DNA of 64,000 nt from Saltatorellus ferox (GTDB lineage Bacteria; Planctomycetota; UBA1135; GCA-002686595), in NCBI GenBank assembly GCA_007751475.1, contig CP036434.1:2418001-2482000 (forward strand). The letters run 5' to 3'. Position 1 is the stretch's first letter. Every line of letters begins with the position of its first letter. A program made the position numbers and the translations under genes. Of this stretch, positions 52,301-61,198 are shown piece by piece. The notes beneath the pieces were generated by a model. That model was not told the DNA's origin. It ran no database searches and worked only from the letters and a program-made list of their open reading frames with translations.

Positions 52301-54337
52301 CTACTCATCCTGTCCCTTCTCTTCGGGCGCTCGCGTGAGCGCAACTGTCCGGTCCGACTCATCGAGTTCCAGGCGCAAGGACGCTCCTGGATTTTCCTTG
52401 GCGGCCCCGAAGAGGGGGCCCAGCGACGCGCGCCAGAGCGGGTCGAGAGAACCGACCTCGACCTCCGTTCGCAGTCCTGGCGAGGCCGCAGCGCGCTCCG
52501 TGTCGACGAACACGCGCGCGTTCTCGCGCACGAACTGGAGGATCTCCAGGCGCATCGTCGTCTGCAGCGACTCGTCGATTCCGTCGCTGATCAGGCCGCG
52601 TGTCTTCACGAAAGCGGTGACCGTTTCCGTCGGCGGCAAGAACCTCGGAGCGGCGTCTCCCGCGGCCGCATCGAACGATACGAGCGCGACTTCCAGCTCC
52701 AGTTGACCGACGACGGTCTCCCGCGGCAGGAGCCTGCCGCGCAGGAAGAGCTCCTCGCCGAGCATCACCTCGCCCAGCTGGCGAGCCTCCATCGCCTCAC
52801 GATCAGGAACGAGGCGGACGACGAAGCCCGTCCCGGTCGAGCGAGAGAGGTCGATCGGCTCGAACGCCAGGAGCGCGGGGTTCTCGGTCAGCCGAGCCAC
52901 GTCCTCCTTCGGGCCGCGCACGGTGACCACGCCAGGGTTGAACTCCACCGAGGCGGTGTCGAGCTCGGCACCGATCGGCGTCTGAATGCCAATCAAGCTG
53001 GCTTCCACCGGTGAGTCCAGGGGGCTGCCCGCCGCTGTGCCTCCGCCGAAGGAGGCCAGCGTCGGCGAGATCGCGCTCTCGTCGTAGCGCTCGACCCTCA
53101 CGGCGAGGAACCCGCCAGGTGTGCGCAGATCGACGTCGAGCCCACGAATCGGTCGATCGACGCCCCATGTGATCTCACCGGGCCTCACGTTCTTCTCCGT
53201 GCCGACCCAGTCGTCCGTGACGATCAGCACGCCGCCGAGTTCGCCGCCGACCAGCGCCAGATCCGCCTGGGCGGCGGTCGCGTCGATCATGATCGAGTCG
53301 CCTGACCGCGGCGACGCCAGGTGCAGGTCCCTGGACGGCAGGACGATGCGCAGGATGCCGCGGGTGGGCGTGAGCTTGGCGTCCTCGCCGGCCTCCACGC
53401 GGACCTCCAGCGTGTACTCCTTGGACGTTCGGATCGAGCGGAACGCCAGCAGGAAGAGGCCGACGCCGACGGCGAGCGCCATCGCCTTCTGGCCAGGATT
53501 GGCGATGAGCCCCTTCAGGAACTTCATCACGGGATGGAAGCGTCCACCCGCATGGCGCCCGTCCTTCCCCGCTTTCACGTCGTCGTCGCCCCCGAGGCGA
53601 GAGCGCAGCACGGCCCCGAGTTCGTCGCGGAGCACGCGACGCTCCATCTTGCCGTTCTGGCAAACGGTGATGAGCCCCGTCTCCTCCGAGACGGCGACGA
53701 CCACGGCGTCCGTTTCCTCGGAGAGACCGAGGGCGGCGCGGTGGCGGGTGCCCACGGACTGCGCGAGACGGTCGTTCTCGGACAGCGGAAGGATCGCGCC
53801 CGCGGCGGCGATCCGGTCCTCGCGGATGATGACGGCGCCGTCGTGCAGCGCGCTGTCGGTGTGGAAGATGCTGTCCAGGAGAAACCGGTTGACGCGAGCA
53901 TCGACGCGCTGGGCCGTCTGCGTCCACGGATCGAGCGGCGTCTGCCGCTCGAAGGCGATGAGCGCGCCGCGCTTGCGCTTGGCCATCGACACGCACGCGC
54001 TCGCGACCTCGTCCACGACGTCCTTGGCGCGCGAGCCGATCACTCGACTCAGCAGCGGATTGTCCCCGAGGCTGATGATGCCTCGCCGAAGCTCGGGCTG
54101 GAACACGATCGCGAGGATCACCACGGCGAAGCCCGTGACTCCTTCGACGATGAACTGCAGCTCCGAGAGGCCGAGCCAGCGAGCGACGCCCAGGAGCGCT
54201 CCGAACACGACGATCAGCGCGATGACGACGCCGCGGATCAGGCCGCTCCCACGGGTCGTCCGCAGGAACGACAGCACGATGTGCGACCCGACCGTCAGAA
54301 CCAGGATCTGACCAATCGTCTTGGGGTCGAGCAACAT
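52301..54337 (-). CDS. cdaA: Diadenylate cyclase CdaA fused to a CdaR/YbbR-like region
   Basis: Makes cyclic di-AMP from two ATP. Three N-terminal membrane helices (residues 1-80), then a DAC/DisA_N catalytic domain with the two signature motifs DGA (residues 166-168) and RHR (198-200, in GTRHRAALGLSEETD). At about residue 265 a second membrane segment starts (KAMALAVGVGLFLLAFRSI), followed by about 370 residues of beta-rich YbbR-like repeats outside, ending QDE. In Firmicutes CdaA and its regulator CdaR are separate neighbours of glmM; here they appear as one 678-residue chain, with glmM still next. Confidence 0.88.
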   Translation of the reverse strand: MLLDPKTIGQILVLTVGSHIVLSFLRTTRGSGLIRGVVIALIVVFGALLGVARWLGLSELQFIVEGVTGFAVVILAIVFQPELRRGIISLGDNPLLSRVIGSRAKDVVDEVASACVSMAKRKRGALIAFERQTPLDPWTQTAQRVDARVNRFLLDSIFHTDSALHDGAVIIREDRIAAAGAILPLSENDRLAQSVGTRHRAALGLSEETDAVVVAVSEETGLITVCQNGKMERRVLRDELGAVLRSRLGGDDDVKAGKDGRHAGGRFHPVMKFLKGLIANPGQKAMALAVGVGLFLLAFRSIRTSKEYTLEVRVEAGEDAKLTPTRGILRIVLPSRDLHLASPRSGDSIMIDATAAQADLALVGGELGGVLIVTDDWVGTEKNVRPGEITWGVDRPIRGLDVDLRTPGGFLAVRVERYDESAISPTLASFGGGTAAGSPLDSPVEASLIGIQTPIGAELDTASVEFNPGVVTVRGPKEDVARLTENPALLAFEPIDLSRSTGTGFVVRLVPDREAMEARQLGEVMLGEELFLRGRLLPRETVVGQLELEVALVSFDAAAGDAAPRFLPPTETVTAFVKTRGLISDGIDESLQTTMRLEILQFVRENARVFVDTERAAASPGLRTEVEVGSLDPLWRASLGPLFGAAKENPGASLRLELDESDRTVALTRAPEEKGQDE

Positions 54338-54581
54338 CGTGAGAGCAGGGAGTGAGAGGGGAGAGCGGGAGGGTCAGGTATCCGGGAGCGCGGCCCGAAA
54401 CGAGTCATCGAATGATGCCCTCCGAGGCCCCGGATTCGCGCTGGTTCCGCGTCGAATTGTGGTTGGGGGCTTGCCCCATCACGGATTTCATCGACAGGCG
54501 GGAGGCGCACGTCGGAGGGAGATCGACGCCGTTCCCCGGGTCCTGCCCAACTACGGGAGCTCCCGGGCGAATCCGTCCCGA

Positions 54582-55499
54582 TCAGGAACAGCCACGCGCG
54601 ATCGCGCGCGCCACCAGTACCGCCTCGCGCATGACGGACACGTCATGAATTCGAAGGATCTCGACGCCTTGCTGGACGCCCAGGACGATGGCGGCGGCCG
54701 TCCCGCCGATGCGGTCCGAGGGCGTATCGAGCCGCTCCGCGGCCAGCCAGTCCCCGGGATCCTCGGCTCCGGTGATGTGCCCGATGAAGGACTTTCGCGA
54801 TGCGCCGAGGAGGATCGGATAGCCCAGCTCCCGCAGTTCTCCGAGCCGGCCGAGCAGCGCGAGGTTGTGGGGGAGGCGTTTGCCGAAACCGATCCCCGGG
54901 TCCAGCGCGATCCGATTCGCCGGGATCCCGACCGCCAGGGCCGCGTCGGCCCGCGCCTTCAGATGCCCTGCGACCTCCGCGACGGGGTCCGAGTAGCGAG
55001 GGTCGACCTGCATCGTCCTGGGATCTCCCTGGCGATGCATCAGGACGATGTGAACATCCCGCGCTCTTGGACCCCGCCGTAGGTCGGCGACCGCCTGGAG
55101 CATGCGAGGATCCGCGAGGCCGGCGCTGACGTCGTTCACGATCCGAGCGCCCGCCTCGACGGCGGCTTCGGCGACGCCGGCCTTCATGGTGTCGATGGAG
55201 ATCACGGCTCGCGTCTCGTTCGCGATCGCGCGGATCACGGGCACCACCCGCCGTAGCTCTTCGTCTTCGGCCACGGGGTCCGCGCCGGGTCGCGTCGACT
55301 CGCCGCCGATGTCCAGCACGTCGGCCCCCTCGGCGATCAGCGCCTTGGCCCGCGCGACCGCGGCCGCGGGTTCGAGGTATTTGCCGCCGTCCGAGAAGCT
55401 ATCGGGCGTCACGTTGAGGATACCCATGAAGCACGGGCGCCGTAGCGCCCGTGCTTCCTCGGTCGGAGCGTCCCAGGGCCAAGGTGGTTGAGACTTCAT
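54582..55499 (-). CDS. folP: Dihydropteroate synthase
   Basis: Joins p-aminobenzoate to the pterin pyrophosphate in folate synthesis. The N-terminal block MGILNVTPDSFSDGG and the phosphate loop IGGESTRPGA are intact; then SIDTMKAGVAEAAV, IVNDVSAG, IVLMHRQGDPRTMQ, LDPGIGFGK and ILLGASRKSFIG follow in family order. Length 305 is normal. It lies 17 bp after the stop of ftsH on the same strand; a 244-bp gap separates it from cdaA, in which I see no gene. Confidence 0.96.
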   Translation of the reverse strand: MKSQPPWPWDAPTEEARALRRPCFMGILNVTPDSFSDGGKYLEPAAAVARAKALIAEGADVLDIGGESTRPGADPVAEDEELRRVVPVIRAIANETRAVISIDTMKAGVAEAAVEAGARIVNDVSAGLADPRMLQAVADLRRGPRARDVHIVLMHRQGDPRTMQVDPRYSDPVAEVAGHLKARADAALAVGIPANRIALDPGIGFGKRLPHNLALLGRLGELRELGYPILLGASRKSFIGHITGAEDPGDWLAAERLDTPSDRIGGTAAAIVLGVQQGVEILRIHDVSVMREAVLVARAIARGCS

Positions 55500-55516
55500 T
55501 TCGCCGTTCGCCCCGG

Positions 55517-57916
55517 TCAGGCGGGGGAAAGACCCGAGAGGGACGGGCCTTCGCCTCCGAGTTCCGTACCGAGGCCCGTCTCCGGGCGCGGGGGCGGCGT
55601 GGCCTTCTTGGTTCTGCGCTCCTCGCGCAGCTCCTCGGCCGTCTTCTCACGGAGCCCTTCCGGCGCCGTGCCTGCGATGAGCTTCTGGATCTCGGTCTTG
55701 TCGAGGGTCTCGTAGAGCAAGAGACCCTTGGTCAGGCGCTCCACGGCCTCCTTCTCCTCACCGACGAGCTTCTTGGCGAGTTCGTACGCGTCCTTCAGGA
55801 AGCGCTTGATCTCCTCGTCGATCTCGCGAGCGGTCTCCTCGGAATGCCACTTGCTGTTGCCCAGCTCGGTCCCGAGGAAGTCGGAGCCCTGGCGCTCGGC
55901 GTAGTTGATCGGACCGATCTTCTCGCTCATGCCCAGCTCGGTGACCATCGCTCGCGTCAGCTCGGTCGCGCGGCGGATGTCGTCCGACGCACCGGCGGAG
56001 ATGTCGCCGCAGAAGATCTCCTCGGCGACGCGGCCGCCGAAGAGCATGGCGAGCTGGCCCAGGAGACGCTTCTTCTGGGTGTGGTAGCTCTCCTTCATCG
56101 GGAGCATCATCGTGGCGCCGAGCGCGCGGCCCCGCGGCACGATCGTGACCTTGTGCGGCACGTCGATCTGGCCTTCCAGCTTGGCCGCCACGATCGTGTG
56201 ACCGGCCTCGTGGTAGGCGGTGATCTCGAGATCGTCGGCCTCGACGTTGCGCGAGATCTTCTGGCGCCCGTAGCGCACCTTCGCGGCGGCCTCTTCGAGG
56301 TGCGACATTTCGATCTCGTCCTTCTTGTCGAGCACGGCCATGATCGCCGCCTCGTTCACGATGGCCGCGAGATCCGCGCCGGAGTACCCGGGCGTCGCGC
56401 GGGCGAGGTCGATGGCGTCGATGTTCTTGTCGACCTTCACCTTCTTCAGGTGCACGTTCAGGATGGCCTCGCGGCCCTCCATGTCGGGCAGATCGATCGT
56501 GACCTCGCGGTCGAAGCGGCCGGGGCGCAGAAGCGCCGGGTCCAGCACGTCAGGGCGGTTGGTGGCCGCGACGACGATGATGCCCTCGTCGGTGCTGAAG
56601 CCGTCCATCTCGACCAGTATGGCGTTGAGGGTTTGCTCCCTCTCGTCATGACCGCCGCCCATGCCGCTGCCGCGGCGGCGACCGACGGCGTCGATCTCGT
56701 CGAGGAAGATGATGCACGGAGAGTTCTCGCGCGCGGTCTTGAACAGGTCACGCACACGGCTCGCGCCCACGCCCACGAACATCTCGACGAAGTCCGAGCC
56801 GGAGATCGAGAAGAAGGGCACCTCGGCCTCACCGGCGATCGCCTTGGCGAGCAGCGTCTTGCCGCAGCCCGGTGAGCCGACCAGCAGCACTCCGCGCGGG
56901 ATGCGCCCGCCGATCCGCGTGAACTTGCCGGGGTTCTTCAGGAACTCGACCACCTCGCGCACTTCTGCCTTGGCTTCCTGCGCACCGGCGACGTCCTCGA
57001 AGGTGACGCCGGTGTGGTTCTCCTTCGTGTACATCTGAGCGCGGCTGCGGCCGAAGCTCATGACGCCCGCGCCCGACCCCTGACTGCGCATCTGGCGCAT
57101 GAAGAGCAGGAAGACGGCGAAGATGAGGATCCAGGGACCCCACGCCAGGAGCATCATCGTGAGCGAGCCGTCAGCGGGTCCATGGACCGTGCCAGCGTCT
57201 TCGCGCAGGTCGAAGCTGAAGACCTCGGGGGTGACGTTCTTGTCCTCCAGCGCCTGGGTGAGCGACGCGAGCCGCGGCGAGACCTTGGTGACCTGGAGGC
57301 CCACCACCTGGTCCGACTCGGGGCTCCCACCGAGGATCTTCTCGAAGCTGGCGCCTGCCTTGGCGGTTCCGAATACGAACAGCTTGTCCGTGTGGCGCGT
57401 CGCCCCGCGCGGCTTGGTGTCACCAGCTGCGCCGGGAGTCTCGGCTCCTGGGGTCAGTGGGGCAGAGGTCGAGCCCTTGGGGTCGTTCGCATTGGCGAGC
57501 GCGGGGCTCGAAGGATCCTGGGTCACCTCGGTGACGATCCACGCCTCGCTGGGCACGAACGTGCCGGCGTTGATGGCTGCTTCGACGTCCGGCGCCTGGA
57601 CGGGCGTGTAGCGCGCTTTCGCCTTGATCTCCCGCCAGAGGCCTTCGTTGGCCCCGAGGCTGGCGACGGACAGATGGAAACGCTGGCCGTTCTCCAGCAC
57701 CCCCTCGATGTCGGACTGTCCCTTGAACTCCAGGCGCTGGATGGCGCCCGTCCGGAGTGAATGGAGGAAGACGTCCTGGCTGAATTCCTTCTCGTTGCGC
57801 AGCTGGCTGCCGCTGAACGCGACGAGCACCACGACGATGACGGTGAGGAACAGTAGGAAGGAGCCGAAGGGTCGCGGCTTGCGCGCCTTCTCCCCCTGGT
57901 TTTGCGAATCGGCCAT
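55517..57916 (-). CDS. ftsH: ATP-dependent zinc metalloprotease FtsH
   Basis: A membrane AAA+ protease that extracts and degrades misfolded or short-lived membrane proteins. An N-terminal helix ([16 protein letters not shown], residues about 19-34), a periplasmic region of about 215 residues (longer than in E. coli, with a Pro/Gly/Ala-rich insert), a second helix ([17 protein letters not shown]), Walker A GSPGCGKT with Lys353, Walker [17 protein letters not shown], the SRH region and the zinc motif HEAGH at 569-573. Length 799 is above average. It heads a cluster with folP, as in E. coli. Confidence 0.96.
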   Translation of the reverse strand: MADSQNQGEKARKPRPFGSFLLFLTVIVVVLVAFSGSQLRNEKEFSQDVFLHSLRTGAIQRLEFKGQSDIEGVLENGQRFHLSVASLGANEGLWREIKAKARYTPVQAPDVEAAINAGTFVPSEAWIVTEVTQDPSSPALANANDPKGSTSAPLTPGAETPGAAGDTKPRGATRHTDKLFVFGTAKAGASFEKILGGSPESDQVVGLQVTKVSPRLASLTQALEDKNVTPEVFSFDLREDAGTVHGPADGSLTMMLLAWGPWILIFAVFLLFMRQMRSQGSGAGVMSFGRSRAQMYTKENHTGVTFEDVAGAQEAKAEVREVVEFLKNPGKFTRIGGRIPRGVLLVGSPGCGKTLLAKAIAGEAEVPFFSISGSDFVEMFVGVGASRVRDLFKTARENSPCIIFLDEIDAVGRRRGSGMGGGHDEREQTLNAILVEMDGFSTDEGIIVVAATNRPDVLDPALLRPGRFDREVTIDLPDMEGREAILNVHLKKVKVDKNIDAIDLARATPGYSGADLAAIVNEAAIMAVLDKKDEIEMSHLEEAAAKVRYGRQKISRNVEADDLEITAYHEAGHTIVAAKLEGQIDVPHKVTIVPRGRALGATMMLPMKESYHTQKKRLLGQLAMLFGGRVAEEIFCGDISAGASDDIRRATELTRAMVTELGMSEKIGPINYAERQGSDFLGTELGNSKWHSEETAREIDEEIKRFLKDAYELAKKLVGEEKEAVERLTKGLLLYETLDKTEIQKLIAGTAPEGLREKTAEELREERRTKKATPPPRPETGLGTELGGEGPSLSGLSPA

Positions 57917-58134
57917 GGCTTGGTTATCGACTCGACCCGGGCCATTCTCCAGTGGACAAGTCTCAGGAGGGCAGTGCGCCTGTGTAATGCGCTGGCTCGT
58001 GGTCGGCTACCCGAGTGTAGGCCATCGGGCACCGGCTACCGACCTGTACGAGGGATCCTTCGCCACCGAAGGGGCGATTTTTGCCTGCACCGACGCGCTG
58101 GACGTCATTTTCGATGCGTCAGACGGTCCAGGTG

Positions 58135-58929
58135 CTACTTCGGAGCGACCTTCTGACCGTCCGTGAGAGGCACTGGCGGGTCCCCTACGCCCTGTAGCCC
58201 GGGTCCGAGCGGGCTCTCGGCCAGCGGCTTTCGAATCTCGGGAAGTAGCGGATCGCCGGGGCGCGTCACGCCGTATTCCAGACCCGCGAGAAGCAGCAGG
58301 AGAAGGCGATCAGCGGCGTTCGAGAGGGCTCGCTCGCGCTGCTCGACCTCCCGTCCGGGAACGTCGATCGCCGCGCCCACGGTGGGCTGCGCCTGGGCCC
58401 GACCGAGGACCGCACCGGTCTCGCCGTCGATCAGCTCCGCCTCGATCGTCAGGATCTCCAGCGTCTCGACGACCTGGTTGTCCGCGAGGCGGGCGCCCGC
58501 TCCACGGCGGAAGTTGGCGATTCGGCCTCGGATGAAGAGATCGGCGCGGCTCGGCGAAACCAGTCGCAGGGCCACGTGCCGACGCGCTGCGTCGCTGAAG
58601 GCGGAGTGGAGGTCGCGTTCCAGGTTCGGCAGGAGCGACTCGTTGCCGAAGATCTGAATCCCGATCGTGCGGGTGACCGAGGTCGCGTTCGCATCCATGG
58701 CCGTGCCCTCCAGTCCCAGACGGGCCGGGTCGTCGAGCGCGTCCTCGGGGAGCGCCGCGCGCGGAACCCGGGGCGCCAGTCCCGTCCGATAGCCGCAGCT
58801 GGCCCCGAGGAACGGGACGCTCGTCAGGAAGACAACGAGGAAGAGGGGCAGGAAAGGGTCGAGCCGGAAGGGAGCGGAGCGCGACCCATCCGTCCGCGCT
58901 GCTCCGCCGTGGAAGAGCCTGGCCGCCAT
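58135..58929 (-). CDS. LptE-like LPS-assembly lipoprotein
   Basis: 264 residues from ATG 58929. A hydrophobic segment (LFLVVFLTSVPFLGASCGYRTG) ends in a lipobox-like ASCGY. The following region (TRTIGIQIFGNESLLPNLERDL, then ALRLVSPSRADLFIRGRI) has the LptE pattern: a strand, FxN, a helix pairing with the beta-sheet, and the ADxxxxG loop. LptE plugs LptD in the outer membrane during LPS insertion. A long N-terminal leader precedes the lipobox. Its ATG shares a base with the stop of the BamD-like gene. Confidence 0.72.
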   Translation of the reverse strand: MAARLFHGGAARTDGSRSAPFRLDPFLPLFLVVFLTSVPFLGASCGYRTGLAPRVPRAALPEDALDDPARLGLEGTAMDANATSVTRTIGIQIFGNESLLPNLERDLHSAFSDAARRHVALRLVSPSRADLFIRGRIANFRRGAGARLADNQVVETLEILTIEAELIDGETGAVLGRAQAQPTVGAAIDVPGREVEQRERALSNAADRLLLLLLAGLEYGVTRPGDPLLPEIRKPLAESPLGPGLQGVGDPPVPLTDGQKVAPK

Positions 58930-60179
58930 CACTGATTGCCTCCTTCGCCCGACCCGCCGGGCGCGTCGCCGGACGCATCGCCTTCGTTCGCCGGCTCTTC
59001 TTTCGGCTCGTTCCGCTTGGGCTGAGTCGGCAGGGAATTGCTCAGGCCCGCCGGGCCCGTGATCCCGAGCCCGTTGTCGCCGAGGAACGCGTCGTTGATC
59101 CCGCCATCGAGGATGAGAGGGGCGTCCACGCGCTCGATCTCGTCGATGCTCGCCAGGAACGTGCGGATCTCCTCTTGCTGCTCCGGATTGCCGGCTCGTT
59201 TCCCGAACTCCAGGGCTCGGACCGCGTGCTGGCGCGCCCCCTCGGGGCTCTTCACGGTGGAATAGAACCTGGCCACGATCAGGTCATTGTCCGCGAGCCG
59301 CTGCAGGCAGTCCACCAGCGTACGGTCGACTTCGCCGCGGAGTTCGTGGTTGCCATAGCTCGCGATCCAGGCCTCGAGTTCGCTCAAGGCGAGCAGCATC
59401 GCGTCACGGTCGTAGGCCGGGCCGTCCAGGTCCGCGAGTCGCAGGCGGGGAATCTCGGCCTCGCTCTTGATGCGGTAGGGGGATCCAGGGGACCAGAGCA
59501 CCAGCTCGCGGTGTTTCTCGATCGCCACGTCGAACAGGCGATCCTTCGTATAGATCTGCGCGAGCTTCACGAGCGCATCGTCGCTCTTCTCATGCGTGGG
59601 GTACTCCGTCGCGAGGTACTCGAAGACGCCCGGTGCACGGTTGGAATAGGGGAACAGGAAGAGGCGCCGCCGCTTGTCGTTCGCGTAGGACTCGCCGATC
59701 TCCCACAGAAGGTCGCCCGCTTCGTCCCTGAGGGCGTGGCTCGGGTAGCGCTGGTCAACGCGCTGGATCAGGCGGTAGGCGTCGCTGCGCTCGTCGTCCT
59801 CGAAGAGGAGTCGCGCGCCGCGCAGGCCCGCCGGCACGGAGATCCGTGAGGGCAGGTCGCTCAGCGCCAGGTCCTCGAGGTCCTCGGCGTTCTGACTTCG
59901 TGCAGCGAGTTCCTCTGCGCCGACTTCCAGGATCGACTGCGCCGTGGCGCGCTGATCCGTCTCGATCTTCGGTGTCTTCAGCACCGAGAGCATCGAACCC
60001 ACCGTCTTCGCGAGGTCGCGATCGTCCGACGCCGTCAGGTTGACGCCCGTCGCGGCTTCGAGCGCCGGCGGCACCTCGTCGAGGTCCAGGGCCTTGGCGC
60101 CACCGATGGGCCCGGACTGGCAGCCCGTGGCGGCGAGCACGAGCAGCGCGGTGAGGAGGAGGAGTCGAATGGATGGCAT
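58929..60179 (-). CDS. BamD-like TPR lipoprotein
   Basis: Lipobox LVLAATGCQS at the N-terminus. Helix pairs of TPR type run from about residue 130: AYRLIQRVDQRYPSHALRDEA, VFEYLATEYPTHEKSDDALVKLAQ (in parts), AIEKHRELVLWSPGSPY and CLQRLADNDLIVARFY. This order resembles BamD, the essential lipoprotein of the outer-membrane beta-barrel machine. The C-terminal 60 residues are a Pro/Gly/Glu-rich tail. It is directly followed by the LptE-like gene; together they indicate a diderm envelope. Confidence 0.65.
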   Translation of the reverse strand: MPSIRLLLLTALLVLAATGCQSGPIGGAKALDLDEVPPALEAATGVNLTASDDRDLAKTVGSMLSVLKTPKIETDQRATAQSILEVGAEELAARSQNAEDLEDLALSDLPSRISVPAGLRGARLLFEDDERSDAYRLIQRVDQRYPSHALRDEAGDLLWEIGESYANDKRRRLFLFPYSNRAPGVFEYLATEYPTHEKSDDALVKLAQIYTKDRLFDVAIEKHRELVLWSPGSPYRIKSEAEIPRLRLADLDGPAYDRDAMLLALSELEAWIASYGNHELRGEVDRTLVDCLQRLADNDLIVARFYSTVKSPEGARQHAVRALEFGKRAGNPEQQEEIRTFLASIDEIERVDAPLILDGGINDAFLGDNGLGITGPAGLSNSLPTQPKRNEPKEEPANEGDASGDAPGGSGEGGNQ

Positions 60180-60202
60180 CGGGGAGGGGAGGGGTCGCTG
60201 TG

Positions 60203-61198
60203 TCAGCCTTCGGTCGCTCGTTCGTCCGGACCGGTCGCCCGCGCGCGGCGGTTGCGATCGGGCGCTCCGAGGAACTCTGCGTGGCTCTTGGGCCGGGTCT
60301 GGAGCTGATGGTCCAGGAATCGGCTCGCGAAATCGAGGACGCGCTCCCCGAACTCCGGTCCGTCCGGCTCCTTGGCCCGTGCGAGGGCTTCCTGGCCGCC
60401 GTGGAGCAGTTCATGGGCGGCCTCGAGAACGGCCACCGGAAGGGTCCCGATGCGCACCCCTCGGGCGTGGACCTCGCTCGCGTGGCGGGGGCAGAGCCTC
60501 CCGCCCGCCTGGGGAGAGAACGGCGCGCGCGGCTCGGGGACGCCCGTTGCAGGAACGGCGGGCGCGGGGTCCCCGCAGGTGGCGCAAACGCGCATCGACG
60601 GCTCGAGCCCGAGGACCTGAAGCAATCGGAGCTCGAAGCGCGCGAGGCGAAGGGGGAGGTGAGCGAGACGAGAGAGGTCCGGTGCCTCCGACGCCCGCGC
60701 CGCATCGGAGAGCGCGCGCCCGATCAGGTTGAGTTCATCGAGTGCGCCCGCGAGCAGCGAGTAGATCCCGCCATCGACGAAGCCTGACCGGGTGCAGTGC
60801 TCCACGAGTTCGATCGCGGTGTGTGCGGCTCGGTACGTCTCCAGGGACCCGGTGATCCAGCGGCGTCGGACGTCGACGTCGCCCGTGCGAAGGGTTCCGA
60901 GGCTGCTGATGCGTGCCGTTTCGGTCCGCGAGGTGGACGCCTCCCGCGGCGGATTCCAGTCGAGGCCCAGCGTGTCGAACCAATCGAGCACGCCCGAGAA
61001 GCGCGACTTCGGACGGTGCGCGCCCTTGGCGATCAGCTCCACCCTCCCGTGCTTCGCGGACAGGACGTGCACCACGAGCGAGGACTCGCCGTAGGGCGTC
61101 CTCTTCAGTAGAAGCGCCGAGTCCTGCGCTGGCCTCGGTGGCAGTCGGTCCTGGACCGGCCTTCCTGACCGGTTCGTCGACCCGGAGCGGGCGCTCAT
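60203..61198 (-). CDS. recO: DNA repair protein RecO
   Basis: Promotes RecA loading and strand annealing in the RecFOR pathway. The OB-fold N-terminus contains LLLKRTPYGESSLVVHVLSAKHGRVELIAKGA (in parts), the usual YGESSLIV..L...GR....AKGA pattern. A zinc site follows at CATCG and a later GGRLCPRHA. Helical C-terminus, length 331, with extra residues at both ends. Its ATG overlaps the stop of the CorC-like gene by 4 bp (ATGA), so the two are coupled. Confidence 0.85.
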   Translation of the reverse strand: MSARSGSTNRSGRPVQDRLPPRPAQDSALLLKRTPYGESSLVVHVLSAKHGRVELIAKGAHRPKSRFSGVLDWFDTLGLDWNPPREASTSRTETARISSLGTLRTGDVDVRRRWITGSLETYRAAHTAIELVEHCTRSGFVDGGIYSLLAGALDELNLIGRALSDAARASEAPDLSRLAHLPLRLARFELRLLQVLGLEPSMRVCATCGDPAPAVPATGVPEPRAPFSPQAGGRLCPRHASEVHARGVRIGTLPVAVLEAAHELLHGGQEALARAKEPDGPEFGERVLDFASRFLDHQLQTRPKSHAEFLGAPDRNRRARATGPDERATEG

